NCBI GenBank assembly: GCA_002361625.1
Contig: DETL01000014.1
Coordinates: 7,314-29,247 of the forward strand
Reading direction: 5' to 3'
DNA: 21,934 nucleotides
Source: Bacteroidales bacterium UBA3289
GTDB taxonomy: Bacteria; Bacteroidota; Bacteroidia; Bacteroidales; UBA932
Shown: in pieces, positions 1 to 7,744 of the stretch
Numbering within the stretch: the first letter of the stretch is position 1
Layout of the letters: each line of letters opens with the position of its first letter
Position numbers and translations under genes: made by a program
Notes under the pieces: model-generated
Told to the model about the DNA's origin: nothing
Seen by the model: the letters and a program-made list of their open reading frames with translations, nothing else
Databases searched by the model: none

Positions 1-176
1 GTGTTCTTCTTGGAACCGCGGAAACCGCACTTGCCGGCGGAAGACCAGCTGATGACCTGGCCCTGGGCGTTCGTCAGGGCGACGATCACGTTGTTGAAGG
101 TCGAGGAGATATGGGCCTCGCCATAGGCTTCAACCTTGACAACTCTTTTCTTGGTGGTATTCGTTTTCTTTGCCAT
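1..176 (-). CDS. rpsK: 30S ribosomal protein S11, partial (3' part beyond left edge)
   Basis: Translating the minus strand from the ATG at 176 gives MAKKTNTTKKRVVKVEAYGE and continues through HISSTFNNVIVALTNAQGQV and ISWSSAGKCGFRGSKKN, which is the N-terminal half of S11. S11 sits on the platform of the small subunit near the mRNA exit and the Shine-Dalgarno helix. About 58 codons are present of a usual 125-130; the rest lies left of position 1. It starts 12 bases after the rpsM stop, the standard rpsM-rpsK order of the alpha cluster, so rpsD, rpoA and rplQ are expected just outside the window. The ATG is the only sensible start because the Lys/Thr-rich tail is typical of S11. Confidence 0.96.
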   Translation of the reverse strand, partial: MAKKTNTTKKRVVKVEAYGEAHISSTFNNVIVALTNAQGQVISWSSAGKCGFRGSKKN

Positions 177-188
177 AACTCTCAGTCT

Positions 189-566
189 TTACTTGGTGGC
201 CTTCTTCTTGTTGGCGACGGTCTTCTTCTTACCCTTGCGGGTACGGGCGTTGTTCTTGGTGCTCTGGCCGCGCACAGGGAGACCGCTGCGGTGACGGATG
301 CCGCGATAGCAACCGATGTCCATCAGGCGCTTGATGTCCATCTGGACGGAGGAGCGGAGCTCACCCTCGATCTTGTACTCCTCGTTGATGAGGTTACGGA
401 TGGCCGCGATCTGGGTATCGTCCCAGTCACCGACCTTGATGGTGCGATCGATACCACAGGCGTCCAGGATCCTCCGGGCGGAGCTGCGGCCGATGCCGAA
501 GATATAGGTCAGGCCTATCTCTCCATGTTTGTTGTTCGGTAAATCAACACCGGCTATTCTTGCCAT
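189..566 (-). CDS. rpsM: 30S ribosomal protein S13
   Basis: This 125-residue protein begins MARIAGVDLPNNKHGEIGLT, the conserved S13 N-terminus. It continues with the helix-two-turn-helix segment (YIFGIGRSSARRIL) and ends in the signature region CYRGIRHRSGLPVRGQ plus a Lys-rich tail that in the family reaches toward P-site tRNA. S13 lies in the head of the 30S subunit and forms bridges to L5. Length is normal (about 120-126). It follows rpmJ by 32 bases and precedes rpsK by 12, consistent with one polycistronic mRNA. Nothing unusual was seen. Confidence 0.98.
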   Translation of the reverse strand: MARIAGVDLPNNKHGEIGLTYIFGIGRSSARRILDACGIDRTIKVGDWDDTQIAAIRNLINEEYKIEGELRSSVQMDIKRLMDIGCYRGIRHRSGLPVRGQSTKNNARTRKGKKKTVANKKKATK

Positions 567-598
567 ATTACTTTGCTAAGCTTTTTGGTTACACATTA

Positions 599-715
599 TT
601 ATCCCTGACGCATCTTGAACTTGGGGTTCTTCTTGCAAATCACATACAAGCGACCCTTGCGCCGGACGATCTTGCAGTCTTCACTGCGCTTCTTGATGGA
701 TGTCTTGACTTTCAT
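599..715 (-). CDS. rpmJ: 50S ribosomal protein L36 (zinc-free type)
   Basis: This 38-codon gene encodes MKVKTSIKKRSEDCKIVRRK followed by GRLYVICKKNPKFKMRQG and a TAA stop. The KxSxKKRxxxCKxxRRKGR pattern and the terminal KxRQG are diagnostic of L36. The zinc-binding C-x2-C...C-x4-H set of classical L36 is not complete: only two Cys (14 and 27) are present and the His is replaced. That fits the zinc-independent form, which is common in Bacteroidota. The gene sits between infA (15 bases upstream) and rpsM (32 bases downstream), its standard place. Confidence 0.95.
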   Translation of the reverse strand: MKVKTSIKKRSEDCKIVRRKGRLYVICKKNPKFKMRQG

Positions 716-730
716 AGTCTTTATCTTTTT

Positions 731-949
731 TTATTTGTATCTGAAAGAAATTCTTCCCTTTGTCAAATCATAAGGCGAAATCTCGACCTTCACGCGGTCA
801 CCGAGGAGGATATGGATGAAGTGCATCCTCATCTTGCCGGAAATGTTGCAGAGGAGGACGTGACCGTTCTCCAACTCCACGCGGAACATGGCGTTGGGGA
901 GGGTCTCAATCACGACTCCGTCCTGTTCGATAGCTACTTGTTTGGACAT
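731..949 (-). CDS. infA: Translation initiation factor IF-1
   Basis: This 72-residue protein begins MSKQVAIEQDGVVIETLPNA and contains FRVELENGHVLLCNISGKMR, the OB-fold core of IF-1. It ends GDRVKVEISPYDLTKGRISFRYK, the canonical C-terminus. IF-1 occupies the ribosomal A site during initiation and works with IF-2 and IF-3. Length matches the family exactly. It lies between map (33 bases upstream) and rpmJ (15 bases downstream), the usual Bacteroidota arrangement. No anomaly was seen. Confidence 0.98.
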   Translation of the reverse strand: MSKQVAIEQDGVVIETLPNAMFRVELENGHVLLCNISGKMRMHFIHILLGDRVKVEISPYDLTKGRISFRYK

Positions 950-982
950 GCTCAGTTCACTTTTTATAATTCGACATCAGTA

Positions 983-1753
983 CTATTTGGATTCTTTCTC
1001 GATGAAATCGAAGGTCGAAAGCTGCTCGGCCCGGCCTTTGCGGACAACAACCGTAAGCTCGTAATGAGCCGCGTTCTTGTGATCGGCGGTGTGTACTGCC
1101 CAACCATTTCTTGCAAGATACACACCTCTGCCGCCAGCGCAGATCATCGGCTCGATACAGATCACCAGTCCTTCCGGAAGCCGGGCGCCATGTCCGGGAC
1201 GTCCGTAATTGGGGACGCCGGGCGCCTCGTGCATTTCCCTGCCGAGGCCATGGCCTTCCAGCTCGCGGACGACGGAGAATCCGTAACTTTCCGCATACGT
1301 TTGCACCGCGTGTCCGATATCGCCGGTCCGATTGCCTGCCACGGCCGCTTCGATGCCCTTGTACAGGGACGCCTTGGTGACGTCCAGGAGCTTCCGGGTC
1401 TCAGCGTCCACCTCCCCGACCGGGAAGGTGTACGCTGAATCACCGTTGTATCCTTTGTACAGGGTTCCGCAGTCCACGGACACGATGTCGCCCTCCTTGA
1501 GGACATAGTCGGACGGAAAACCGTGCACGACGACATCATTGACCGAGATGCAGAGCGCTGCCGGGAAGCCTTCGAAACCCTTGAAGGAAGGGATGGCACC
1601 ATGATCACGGATAAAGGTCTCGGCCACCTCGTTCAACTTCTCAGTTGTCACACCAGGGGCGACCCACTTACCGACCTCCGCCAGTGTACGGGACACCAGC
1701 TCTCCGTTGATCCGGAGCAATTCGATCTCTTCCGCTGTCTTGGGCTTTACCAT
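983..1753 (-). CDS. map: Type I methionine aminopeptidase
   Basis: This 256-residue cytosolic metalloprotease removes the initiator Met from nascent chains. All five metal ligands of the pita-bread fold are visible: D94 (SVDCGT), D105 (NGDSAYTF), H168 (EGHGLG), E201 (CIEPM) and E232 (HYELTV). The substrate-binding histidines H77 (VVHGFPS) and H175 (MHEAP) are also present. Length is typical for the short bacterial type Ia enzyme. It lies 31 bases after secY and 33 before infA. Co-transcription with secY and infA is normal in Bacteroidota, where adk is absent from this spot. Residue Asn103 replaces the more common Tyr/His before GDSA, a minor variation. The function is not in doubt. Confidence 0.97.
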   Translation of the reverse strand: MVKPKTAEEIELLRINGELVSRTLAEVGKWVAPGVTTEKLNEVAETFIRDHGAIPSFKGFEGFPAALCISVNDVVVHGFPSDYVLKEGDIVSVDCGTLYKGYNGDSAYTFPVGEVDAETRKLLDVTKASLYKGIEAAVAGNRTGDIGHAVQTYAESYGFSVVRELEGHGLGREMHEAPGVPNYGRPGHGARLPEGLVICIEPMICAGGRGVYLARNGWAVHTADHKNAAHYELTVVVRKGRAEQLSTFDFIEKESK

Positions 1754-1784
1754 TTCGACGCTGTGATTTCTCTTATCAAAGAAC

Positions 1785-3104
1785 TTACATTCCGGACCGT
1801 CCGGTCAGGCGGCCGGTCTTCATCAATCCGTCATAGTGGCGCATCAGCAGGTAGCTTTCAATCTGCTGGAGCGTATCGAGGACCACGCCCACCGTAATCA
1901 GCAGCGAGGTGCCGCCGAAGAAACTGGCGAACTGGTTGTTGATACCGAAAATGTTCGCGAACGCCGGCATGATGGCGATGAAAGCCAATGCGATGGAGCC
2001 CGGAAGCGTAATGCGGGACATGATGGCGTCGATGTATTCGGCCGTCTTCTTGCCAGGCTTGACACCCGGGATGAAGCCGCCGTTCTTCTTCATATCCTCG
2101 GCCATCATCGTCGGGTTGACGGTAACGGCGGTGTAGAAGTAAGTGAACACGATCACCAGGATGGCGAACACGATGTTGTACCAGACGTTGGTGTAGCTCG
2201 AGAAGGCGGCGGCGATGCCACGGGTGGCATCCCAGCGGCCCAGGAGCATCGGGAACATCATCAGGGCCTGGGCGAAGATGATCGGCATGACACCCGCGGC
2301 GTTGATCTTGAGCGGGAGGTACTGGCGGACACCGCCGTACTGCTTGTTGCCGATCACGCGCTTCGCATACTGCACAGGGACCTTGCGGACGGCCTGCACG
2401 ATGGCGATGGCGGCGATGATGACGAGGAACCAGATGACGAGCTCGACGACGAGGATGAGCGGACCGCCCACGCCGTTGCCGGTGAACTTCTGGCCGATTT
2501 CAGCCACGAGGGCGTACGGGAGACGGGCCACGATACCGATCATGATGATCAGGGAGATACCGTTGCCGATACCGCGGTCGGTGATGCGCTCGCCGAGCCA
2601 CATGACAAACATCGTTCCGGCCATCAGGACGATGGTGGAAATGAGGTTGAACATGAAGCCGGACCAGCCCACGGCGATGGCGTTGCGCGGAATCATACCG
2701 GTAACGTAAGCCGGGCCCTGGATGGCGAGGATGGCGAGGGTGAGGTAGCGGGTGATCTGGTTCATCTTGCGGCGGCCGCTCTCGCCTTCCATCTGCATTT
2801 TGCGGAAAGCGGGAACGAACATGCCGAGCAGCTGGACCACGATGGATGCCGAGATGTACGGCATCACGCCAAGAGCGAAGATGGACGCATTGCCGAAGGC
2901 GCCGCCGGAGAACATGTTGAGCAGTCCGACGAGACCTTCCTGCGTGCCGCTGATGCCGCCCTTGAGGACCTCCGGATCCAGACCCGGGAGGACGATGTAG
3001 CAGCCCAGACGGTAAACCAGCACGAGGAGGAGGGTGTACCCGATCCTCGTGCGGAGTTCCTCGATCTTGTAGATGTTCTTGATGGTCTCTACAAACTTTG
3101 CCAT
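1785..3104 (-). CDS. secY: Protein translocase subunit SecY
   Basis: This 439-residue integral membrane protein is the channel subunit of the Sec translocon. It begins MAKFVETIKNIYKIEELRTR and shows about ten hydrophobic segments. The family landmarks are there: the plug and TM2a region (GGAFGNASIFALGVMPYISA), the cytosolic loop with RKMNQITRYLT, and the C-terminal loop (YLLMRHYDGLMKTGRLTGR). It is found directly after rplO, with only 5 bases between the rplO start-proximal SecY ATG and the rplO stop, and before map, as in most bacteria. It is co-expressed with ribosomal proteins, which matches co-translational insertion. Length is within the usual 430-450. Confidence 0.98.
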   Translation of the reverse strand: MAKFVETIKNIYKIEELRTRIGYTLLLVLVYRLGCYIVLPGLDPEVLKGGISGTQEGLVGLLNMFSGGAFGNASIFALGVMPYISASIVVQLLGMFVPAFRKMQMEGESGRRKMNQITRYLTLAILAIQGPAYVTGMIPRNAIAVGWSGFMFNLISTIVLMAGTMFVMWLGERITDRGIGNGISLIIMIGIVARLPYALVAEIGQKFTGNGVGGPLILVVELVIWFLVIIAAIAIVQAVRKVPVQYAKRVIGNKQYGGVRQYLPLKINAAGVMPIIFAQALMMFPMLLGRWDATRGIAAAFSSYTNVWYNIVFAILVIVFTYFYTAVTVNPTMMAEDMKKNGGFIPGVKPGKKTAEYIDAIMSRITLPGSIALAFIAIMPAFANIFGINNQFASFFGGTSLLITVGVVLDTLQQIESYLLMRHYDGLMKTGRLTGRSGM

Positions 3105-3109
3105 TTTGC

Positions 3110-3559
3110 TTACTCGATTACAGTTGCTTTACCACCGGCAGCCTCGATCTTTGCAATAGCGGACTTGGAGAATCCGTTGGCCTTGACCTCCACGGCGGCG
3201 GTGATTTCACCGTTGCCGAGGACCTTGACCAGCTCGCCCTTGGAGGCGAGACCGCAGGCGATGAAGGTCTCGACGTCGAACTCCTTCAGGCCCTTGCTCT
3301 CGGCGAGGCCCTGGATCGTGGCGACGTTGATGCCCTTGTACTCGACGCGGGTCGGGTTCTTGAAACCGAACTTCGGGAGACGGCGCTGGATAGGCATCTG
3401 ACCGCCTTCGAAACCGATCTTGTGTTCGTAACCGGCACGGGCCTGGGCGCCCTTGGTACCGCGGGTGGCAGTGCCGCCCTTACCGGAACCCTGGCCGCGA
3501 CCGACTCTCTTGCTGTTGTGTGTTGCGCCCTTGGCGGGCTTCATATTTTCAAGTTTCAT
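3110..3559 (-). CDS. rplO: 50S ribosomal protein L15
   Basis: This protein of 149 residues starts MKLENMKPAKGATHNSKRVG. It has the Gly-rich basic N-terminal extension (GRGQGSGKGGTATRGTKGAQ, GYEHKIGFEGGQMPIQRRLP) that threads into 23S rRNA, then the globular C-terminal domain. An open frame extends further upstream, but that part overlaps rpmD and reads as non-ribosomal sequence. The ATG at 3559 is also preceded by a near-perfect Shine-Dalgarno (AAGGAGG, 9 bases before the ATG), which decides the start. The SD overlaps the rpmD TAA stop (TAAGGAGG), suggesting coupled translation. It is followed after 5 bases by secY. Confidence 0.97.
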   Translation of the reverse strand: MKLENMKPAKGATHNSKRVGRGQGSGKGGTATRGTKGAQARAGYEHKIGFEGGQMPIQRRLPKFGFKNPTRVEYKGINVATIQGLAESKGLKEFDVETFIACGLASKGELVKVLGNGEITAAVEVKANGFSKSAIAKIEAAGGKATVIE

Positions 3560-3561
3560 CT

Positions 3562-3574
3562 CTCTCTCCTCCTT
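3562..3574 (-). promoter_or_regulatory. Strong Shine-Dalgarno site of rplO embedded in the rpmD stop
   Basis: On the minus strand the junction reads TAAGGAGGAGAGAGAGATG. The TAA stop of rpmD runs into AAGGAGG, followed by the rplO ATG. Strong SD motifs are uncommon in Bacteroidota, so this site is informative for the choice of start. Similar purine-rich sites precede rplR (AGGAGG) and rpmD (AAGGAG). Confidence 0.75.
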
Positions 3575-3755
3575 AGTCAATAACTTCATAAGATACGAGG
3601 TGCTGCACCTTCTCCAGCATACCGCGGGTGATAGGGGTGTCTTCGACCTCGACGGTCTGATGCATCCGGCGGAGGCCGAGCGTGTGGAGATTGGCGATCT
3701 GACGCTTGGTCTCGCCATTCTTGCTCCGGACCTGGGTGATTCTAAGCTTTGCCAT
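3573..3755 (-). CDS. rpmD: 50S ribosomal protein L30
   Basis: This 60-residue protein begins MAKLRITQVRSKNGETKRQI and continues ANLHTLGLRRMHQTVEVEDT, the conserved ferredoxin-like L30 fold with its LGLRRxxxxVxxxDTP motif. Length is the standard 58-62. It lies between rpsE (14 bases upstream) and rplO (13 bases downstream), the canonical spc order. An AAGGAG motif stands about 10 bases ahead of the ATG. It is a peripheral component of the large subunit. Confidence 0.97.
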   Translation of the reverse strand: MAKLRITQVRSKNGETKRQIANLHTLGLRRMHQTVEVEDTPITRGMLEKVQHLVSYEVID

Positions 3756-3769
3756 AGTATCTCTCCTTA

Positions 3770-4288
3770 TTATCCGTTAAACACCTTGCTCATCGGAATA
3801 CCGCGGAGACCGGCTACGGTGTAGGCGTCTCTCATCTCGGTGAGGGCGGCGATGGTCGCCTTCACGAGGTTGTGCGGGTTGGACGAGCCCTTGGACTTCG
3901 CGAGCACGTTCTGGATGCCGGCGGACTCGAAGACGGCGCGCATGGCACCACCGGCCTTCACACCGGTACCGGGAGCGGCCGGCTTCATGAACACCTCGGC
4001 GCCGCCGAAACGGGCCACCTGCTCGTGCGGGATGGTGGTGTTGATGACCGGAACCTTCACCAGGTTCTTCTTGGCGTCCTCGACGCCCTTCGCGATGGCG
4101 GCAGTGACTTCGTTGGCCTTACCGAGACCATAGCCCACCACACCATTTTCGTCACCGACGACGACGATGGCGGCAAAGCGGAAGTGACGACCACCCTTGG
4201 TGACCTTGGTCACACGGTTGATGGCGACGAGTCTGTCCTTGAGTTCGAGGTCAGACGTCTTGACTCTCTTTACGTTAGTATTTGCCAT
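3770..4288 (-). CDS. rpsE: 30S ribosomal protein S5
   Basis: This 172-residue protein carries the N-terminal dsRNA-binding-like domain (VAINRVTKVTKGGRHFRFAA, VVVGDENGVVGYGLGKANEV) and the C-terminal S5 domain (MKPAAPGTGVKAGGAMRAVF, then SKGSSNPHNLVKATIAAL). S5 contributes to decoding accuracy and mRNA helicase activity at the 30S entry tunnel. The VxKGGRxxxFxAxVVVGD signature is intact. It is 11 bases downstream of rplR and 14 upstream of rpmD. Length is normal for Bacteroidota. No SD is visible in front of this gene, unlike its neighbours rpmD and rplR. Confidence 0.98.
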   Translation of the reverse strand: MANTNVKRVKTSDLELKDRLVAINRVTKVTKGGRHFRFAAIVVVGDENGVVGYGLGKANEVTAAIAKGVEDAKKNLVKVPVINTTIPHEQVARFGGAEVFMKPAAPGTGVKAGGAMRAVFESAGIQNVLAKSKGSSNPHNLVKATIAALTEMRDAYTVAGLRGIPMSKVFNG

Positions 4289-4299
4289 AGTCTCAATGA

Positions 4300-4662
4300 T
4301 TAGAATTCGAGGCCGCCTTCACGGGCAGCGTCAGCCAAACTTTTAACTCTGCCGTGGAAGAGGTATCCTCCGCGGTCGAATGCGACCTTGGTGATGCCGG
4401 CGGCGAGGGCGCGCTCGGCGATGGCCTTACCGACGACGGCGGCGGTTTCGATGCCGTTCTTACCCTTGGTCTCAGCGGCAAGGGCCTTGTCGTTGGAAGA
4501 GGCGGCGACGAGGGTCTTGCCCTCGAGGTCGTTGATCACCTGGACATAAATCTGCTTATTGGAGCGGAAGACAACCATCCGGGGACGCTCGGCTGTGCCA
4601 TTGACATGCTTGCGGATCCGATAGTGGATTCTTCTTCTTCTTTCAATTCTGTTCAATGCCAT
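4300..4662 (-). CDS. rplR: 50S ribosomal protein L18
   Basis: This 120-residue protein begins MALNRIERRRRIHYRIRKHV with the Arg-rich tail of L18. It continues with RPRMVVFRSNKQIYVQVIND and the terminal FDRGGYLFHGRVKSLADAAR signature. L18 binds 5S rRNA together with L5 in the central protuberance. Spacing is 16 bases after rplF and 11 before rpsE. An AGGAGG motif lies about 10 bases before the ATG. Length matches the family. Confidence 0.98.
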   Translation of the reverse strand: MALNRIERRRRIHYRIRKHVNGTAERPRMVVFRSNKQIYVQVINDLEGKTLVAASSNDKALAAETKGKNGIETAAVVGKAIAERALAAGITKVAFDRGGYLFHGRVKSLADAAREGGLEF

Positions 4663-4678
4663 AACTCTTTCCTCCTAC

Positions 4679-5239
4679 TTATTTAGCGGATGCAGTCTTG
4701 CCGGCCTTGCGACGCAGGGTCTCACCGGCGAACTTGATACCCTTGCCCTTATAAGGCTCAGGACGACGGAACGAACGGATCTTGGCCGCGATCTCACCCA
4801 CGAGCTGCTTGTCGGCGCTCTTGAGGATCAGGACGGGGTTCTCACCCTTACGGACCTGAGGGGTCTCGGCGGTCACTTCCTTCGGGAGCATGATCTGGAT
4901 ATCATGGGAATATCCGAGGGACATCGTGAGGAGCTGGCCCTGGGCCGCCACACGGTAACCCACGCCCACGAACTCCTGCTTGATCGTGAAGCCTTCGCTC
5001 ACACCCACCACCATGTTGTGGACAAGGGCGCGGTACAGGCCGTGCATCGACCGGAAGCGGGGAAGGTCGCTCGGACGGGTGAACTTGATTTCATTTCCCT
5101 CGATGGTGACTTCGATGTCCGGATCCACTTTCTGGCACATCTCACCAAGAGGGCCTTTCACCTTCACGATATTGCCGTCGAGAAGCTCAGCTTTCGTACC
5201 GGCCGGAAGGACTACAGGCAGTTTTCCGATTCTAGACAT
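4679..5239 (-). CDS. rplF: 50S ribosomal protein L6
   Basis: This 186-residue protein begins MSRIGKLPVVLPAGTKAELL and has the two tandem L6 domains. The second ends in IRSFRRPEPYKGKGIKFAGE and the basic tail TLRRKAGKTASAK. The RxPEPYKGKGI motif is the conserved rRNA-binding stretch of L6 near the sarcin-ricin loop. Length is within the usual 176-190. It lies 21 bases after rpsH and 16 before rplR. Confidence 0.98.
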   Translation of the reverse strand: MSRIGKLPVVLPAGTKAELLDGNIVKVKGPLGEMCQKVDPDIEVTIEGNEIKFTRPSDLPRFRSMHGLYRALVHNMVVGVSEGFTIKQEFVGVGYRVAAQGQLLTMSLGYSHDIQIMLPKEVTAETPQVRKGENPVLILKSADKQLVGEIAAKIRSFRRPEPYKGKGIKFAGETLRRKAGKTASAK

Positions 5240-5260
5240 ATCTTTGGAATTCTCTTTGGA

Positions 5261-5656
5261 TTAATAAACATAGCAAATCACCTCGCCGCCGACATTCATG
5301 TCCTTGGCTTCCTTGTCGGTGATGACGCCCTTGGAGGTGGACAGCACGGCGATGCCGAGGCCGTTCAGGACGCGCGGCATGTTCTTCACGTCGGCGTACT
5401 TCCTCAGACCCGGGGTGGAGACGCGGACGATGCTCTTCACGGCAGGGGCCTTGGTCTCGGGGTGGTACTTGAGGGCGATCTTGATGGTATTGGAAGGGGT
5501 ACCCTCGACGCACTTGTAGCTGAGGATGTAACCTTTCTCGCACAGAATCTTGGTGATGGCGAGCTTCATGTTGGAAGCGGGGATCTCGACGATCTTCTTA
5601 CCGGCGAGGTAAGCGTTCCGGATTCTGGTCAGATAATCTGCAATAGGATCAGTCAT
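5261..5656 (-). CDS. rpsH: 30S ribosomal protein S8
   Basis: This 131-residue protein begins MTDPIADYLTRIRNAYLAGK. It contains the conserved C-terminal segment RVSTPGLRKYADVKNMPRVL followed by NGLGIAVLSTSKGVITDKEA. S8 is a primary 16S rRNA binder in the platform. In E. coli it also represses its own operon through a site near rplE; no equivalent site could be recognised here by eye. It lies 27 bases after rpsN and 21 before rplF. Length is standard. Confidence 0.98.
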   Translation of the reverse strand: MTDPIADYLTRIRNAYLAGKKIVEIPASNMKLAITKILCEKGYILSYKCVEGTPSNTIKIALKYHPETKAPAVKSIVRVSTPGLRKYADVKNMPRVLNGLGIAVLSTSKGVITDKEAKDMNVGGEVICYVY

Positions 5657-5683
5657 AATGTTGTTCTTGTCTTTTTAAGTTTA

Positions 5684-5953
5684 TCACCAGCTGGCCTTCT
5701 TGACACCGGGGATGAGACCGGCGGAAGCCATCTCGCGGAACTGGATACGGCTCAGGCCGAAGTCCCTCATATATCCTTTCGGACGACCGGTGAGGGAGCA
5801 GCGGTTGTGGAGACGGACCGGGCTCGCGTTCTTCGGGAGCTTGTCGAGGGCGGCATAGTCACCGGCCTCCTTGAGGGCTGCCCGCTTGGCGGCATACTTG
5901 GCTACGAGTTTCGCGCGCTTGACCTCGCGTGCTTTCATTGATTCCTTTGCCAT
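5684..5953 (-). CDS. rpsN: 30S ribosomal protein S14 (zinc-free long form)
   Basis: This 89-residue protein begins MAKESMKAREVKRAKLVAKY. It ends with the signature RCSLTGRPKGYMRDFGLSRI and REMASAGLIPGVKKASW. The long form without a CxxC zinc knuckle is the usual Bacteroidota version. It lies 8 bases downstream of rplE and 27 upstream of rpsH. S14 binds in the 30S head near S3 and S10. No second S14 gene is visible in the window. Confidence 0.98.
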   Translation of the reverse strand: MAKESMKAREVKRAKLVAKYAAKRAALKEAGDYAALDKLPKNASPVRLHNRCSLTGRPKGYMRDFGLSRIQFREMASAGLIPGVKKASW

Positions 5954-5961
5954 CTTCTATC

Positions 5962-6561
5962 TTAGTTATTATGTTTCTTGAACGGGAGACCGAAGGCCTT
6001 GAGGAGGGCGTGGCACTCTTCGTCGGTCCGGGCGGTGGTCACGAACGTGATCTCGACACCGTGGATGCGCGGGTTCTTGTCGATCTCGATTTCAGGGAAG
6101 ATGATCTGCTCCTTGATGCCGAGGGTGTAGTTGCCCTGGCCGTCCATCTTCTCGGCGATGCCGTTGAAGTCACGGATACGCGGGAGGGCGACACGCATGA
6201 GGCGCTCGAGGAATTCGTACATCTTCACGTCGCGGAGGGTGACCTTCGCACCGATGGGCATTCCCTTACGGAGCTTGAAGTTGGAGATATCCTTGCGGGA
6301 AGCAGTGATGACCGCCTTCTGTCCGGCGATGATGGAGAGCTCTTCGGCGGCCTCCTCGACCAGCTTCTTGTCCTGGGTGGCGTCGCCGACACCTTCATTG
6401 AGGGTGATCTTGACGAGCTTCGGGACCTGCATCACGGTGGTGTAGGAGAACTGCTTCATGAGAGCGGGAATGATCTCCTCCTTATAGACCTTCTTCAGGT
6501 CCGGAACATATCCTTTCGGAAGTGCCTGGACTTCCGCGGGCTTGTTGCTTTTCTTTGCCAT
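5962..6561 (-). CDS. rplE: 50S ribosomal protein L5
   Basis: This 199-residue protein has the L5 core VPKLVKITLNEGVGDATQDK, then ELSIIAGQKAVITASRKDIS, the rRNA-contact KLRKGMPIGAKVTLR, and the C-terminal signature PEIEIDKNPRIHGVEITFVT. L5 binds 5S rRNA and contacts S13 through bridge B1b. The N-terminus carries about 15 additional residues (MAKKSNKPAEVQALPKG) ahead of YVPDLKKVYKEEIIPALMKQ. The ATG at 6561 is kept because it sits only 2 bases after the rplX stop, a typical tight junction. Length is slightly above the usual 180-190. Confidence 0.97.
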   Translation of the reverse strand: MAKKSNKPAEVQALPKGYVPDLKKVYKEEIIPALMKQFSYTTVMQVPKLVKITLNEGVGDATQDKKLVEEAAEELSIIAGQKAVITASRKDISNFKLRKGMPIGAKVTLRDVKMYEFLERLMRVALPRIRDFNGIAEKMDGQGNYTLGIKEQIIFPEIEIDKNPRIHGVEITFVTTARTDEECHALLKAFGLPFKKHNN

Positions 6562-6563
6562 AG

Positions 6564-6878
6564 TTACTTGATCTCCTCTCCGGTTGATTTAGCGATGCGG
6601 ACTTTCTTTCCGTCCACCACCTTGTGGGCGACCTTCGTCGGCTTGCCGGCGGCGTCCATCAGGTTGACGTTGGAAATGTGGATCGAGGCTTCCTGCTTGA
6701 CGATGCCGCCCTGGGGAGCCTTCGGATTGGGTTTGGTGTGCTTGGAAACCATGTTGATTCCCTCGACCACGACGCGGTCCTTCTCGCGGATGACCTCGAG
6801 AACCTTACCGGTCTTGCCCTTGTCGTTACCGGCATTCACATACACGGTATCGCCTTTCTTGATATTGAACTTTTTCAT
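6564..6878 (-). CDS. rplX: 50S ribosomal protein L24
   Basis: This 104-residue protein starts MKKFNIKKGDTVYVNAGNDK, followed by GKTGKVLEVIREKDRVVVEG, the KOW-containing N-terminal domain of L24. It continues with INMVSKHTKPNPKAPQGGIV. The open frame extends 14 codons upstream to 6920, but that extension overlaps rplN and does not resemble L24, so the ATG at 6878 is chosen. L24 nucleates assembly of the large subunit at the 5' end of 23S rRNA. It is 13 bases downstream of rplN and 2 upstream of rplE. Confidence 0.97.
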   Translation of the reverse strand: MKKFNIKKGDTVYVNAGNDKGKTGKVLEVIREKDRVVVEGINMVSKHTKPNPKAPQGGIVKQEASIHISNVNLMDAAGKPTKVAHKVVDGKKVRIAKSTGEEIK

Positions 6879-6891
6879 GTTGCTCTGTTGA

Positions 6892-7257
<366 letters not shown>

Positions 7258-7259
7258 AA

Positions 7260-7514
7260 TTACTTGACTTTTTCAACGATTTCAACTAATCTCCAACGCT
7301 TGGTCTTGCTGAGCGGACGGGTTTCCATGATGCGGACGGTATCGCCCTCGGAGCACTCGTTCTTTTCGTCAGCAGCGACGAACTTGGTGGACTTCTTCAT
7401 GAATTTGCCGTAAATGGGATGCTTCTCGTGGGTTTCGACAGAGACGACGATGGTCTTGTCCATCTTGTTCGAAACGACGATTCCGACTCTTTCCTTACGA
7501 AGATTTCTTTCCAT
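7260..7514 (-). CDS. rpsQ: 30S ribosomal protein S17
   Basis: This 84-residue protein begins MERNLRKERVGIVVSNKMDK. It has TIVVSVETHEKHPIYGKFMK and the terminal GDTVRIMETRPLSKTKRWRL, which are diagnostic of the S17 OB-fold. It is 14 bases after rpmC and 2 before rplN. S17 is a primary binder of the 16S 5' domain. Length is standard. No anomaly was seen. Confidence 0.98.
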   Translation of the reverse strand: MERNLRKERVGIVVSNKMDKTIVVSVETHEKHPIYGKFMKKSTKFVAADEKNECSEGDTVRIMETRPLSKTKRWRLVEIVEKVK

Positions 7515-7528
7515 AGGACTACTCTGTT

Positions 7529-7726
7529 TTAGTTCTGCTGTTTTTCTTTCTCGGCAAGGATAGTGATCATACGGGCAATATCCTGACGGGTTTTTCTGAT
7601 CTTGGACGTGTCCTCCAGGGGAGAGACAGCGTGGTTGAGCTTCATGGTGTCGAGATTGTTCTTCTCGATCTCGATGCGGTCGCGGAGGTCGGCGATGGAC
7701 ATTTCGCGCACTTCAGTGATTTTCAT
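7529..7726 (-). CDS. rpmC: 50S ribosomal protein L29
   Basis: This 65-residue helical protein, MKITEVREMSIADLRDRIEI and onward to KIRKTRQDIARMITILAEKE, fits L29. The conserved end (xIRxxRxxIARxxTxLxE) forms the second helix of the hairpin. L29 sits beside L23 at the polypeptide exit and helps dock SRP and trigger factor. It lies 18 bases downstream of rplP and 14 upstream of rpsQ, the expected order. Confidence 0.97.
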   Translation of the reverse strand: MKITEVREMSIADLRDRIEIEKNNLDTMKLNHAVSPLEDTSKIRKTRQDIARMITILAEKEKQQN

Positions 7727-7744
7727 TTTCGTTACTCCGTTAAA

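Noticed and set aside
1836..3401. A 521-codon plus-strand frame opposite secY and rplO
   Set aside because: His/Asp/Glu-rich shadow of two unmistakable genes.
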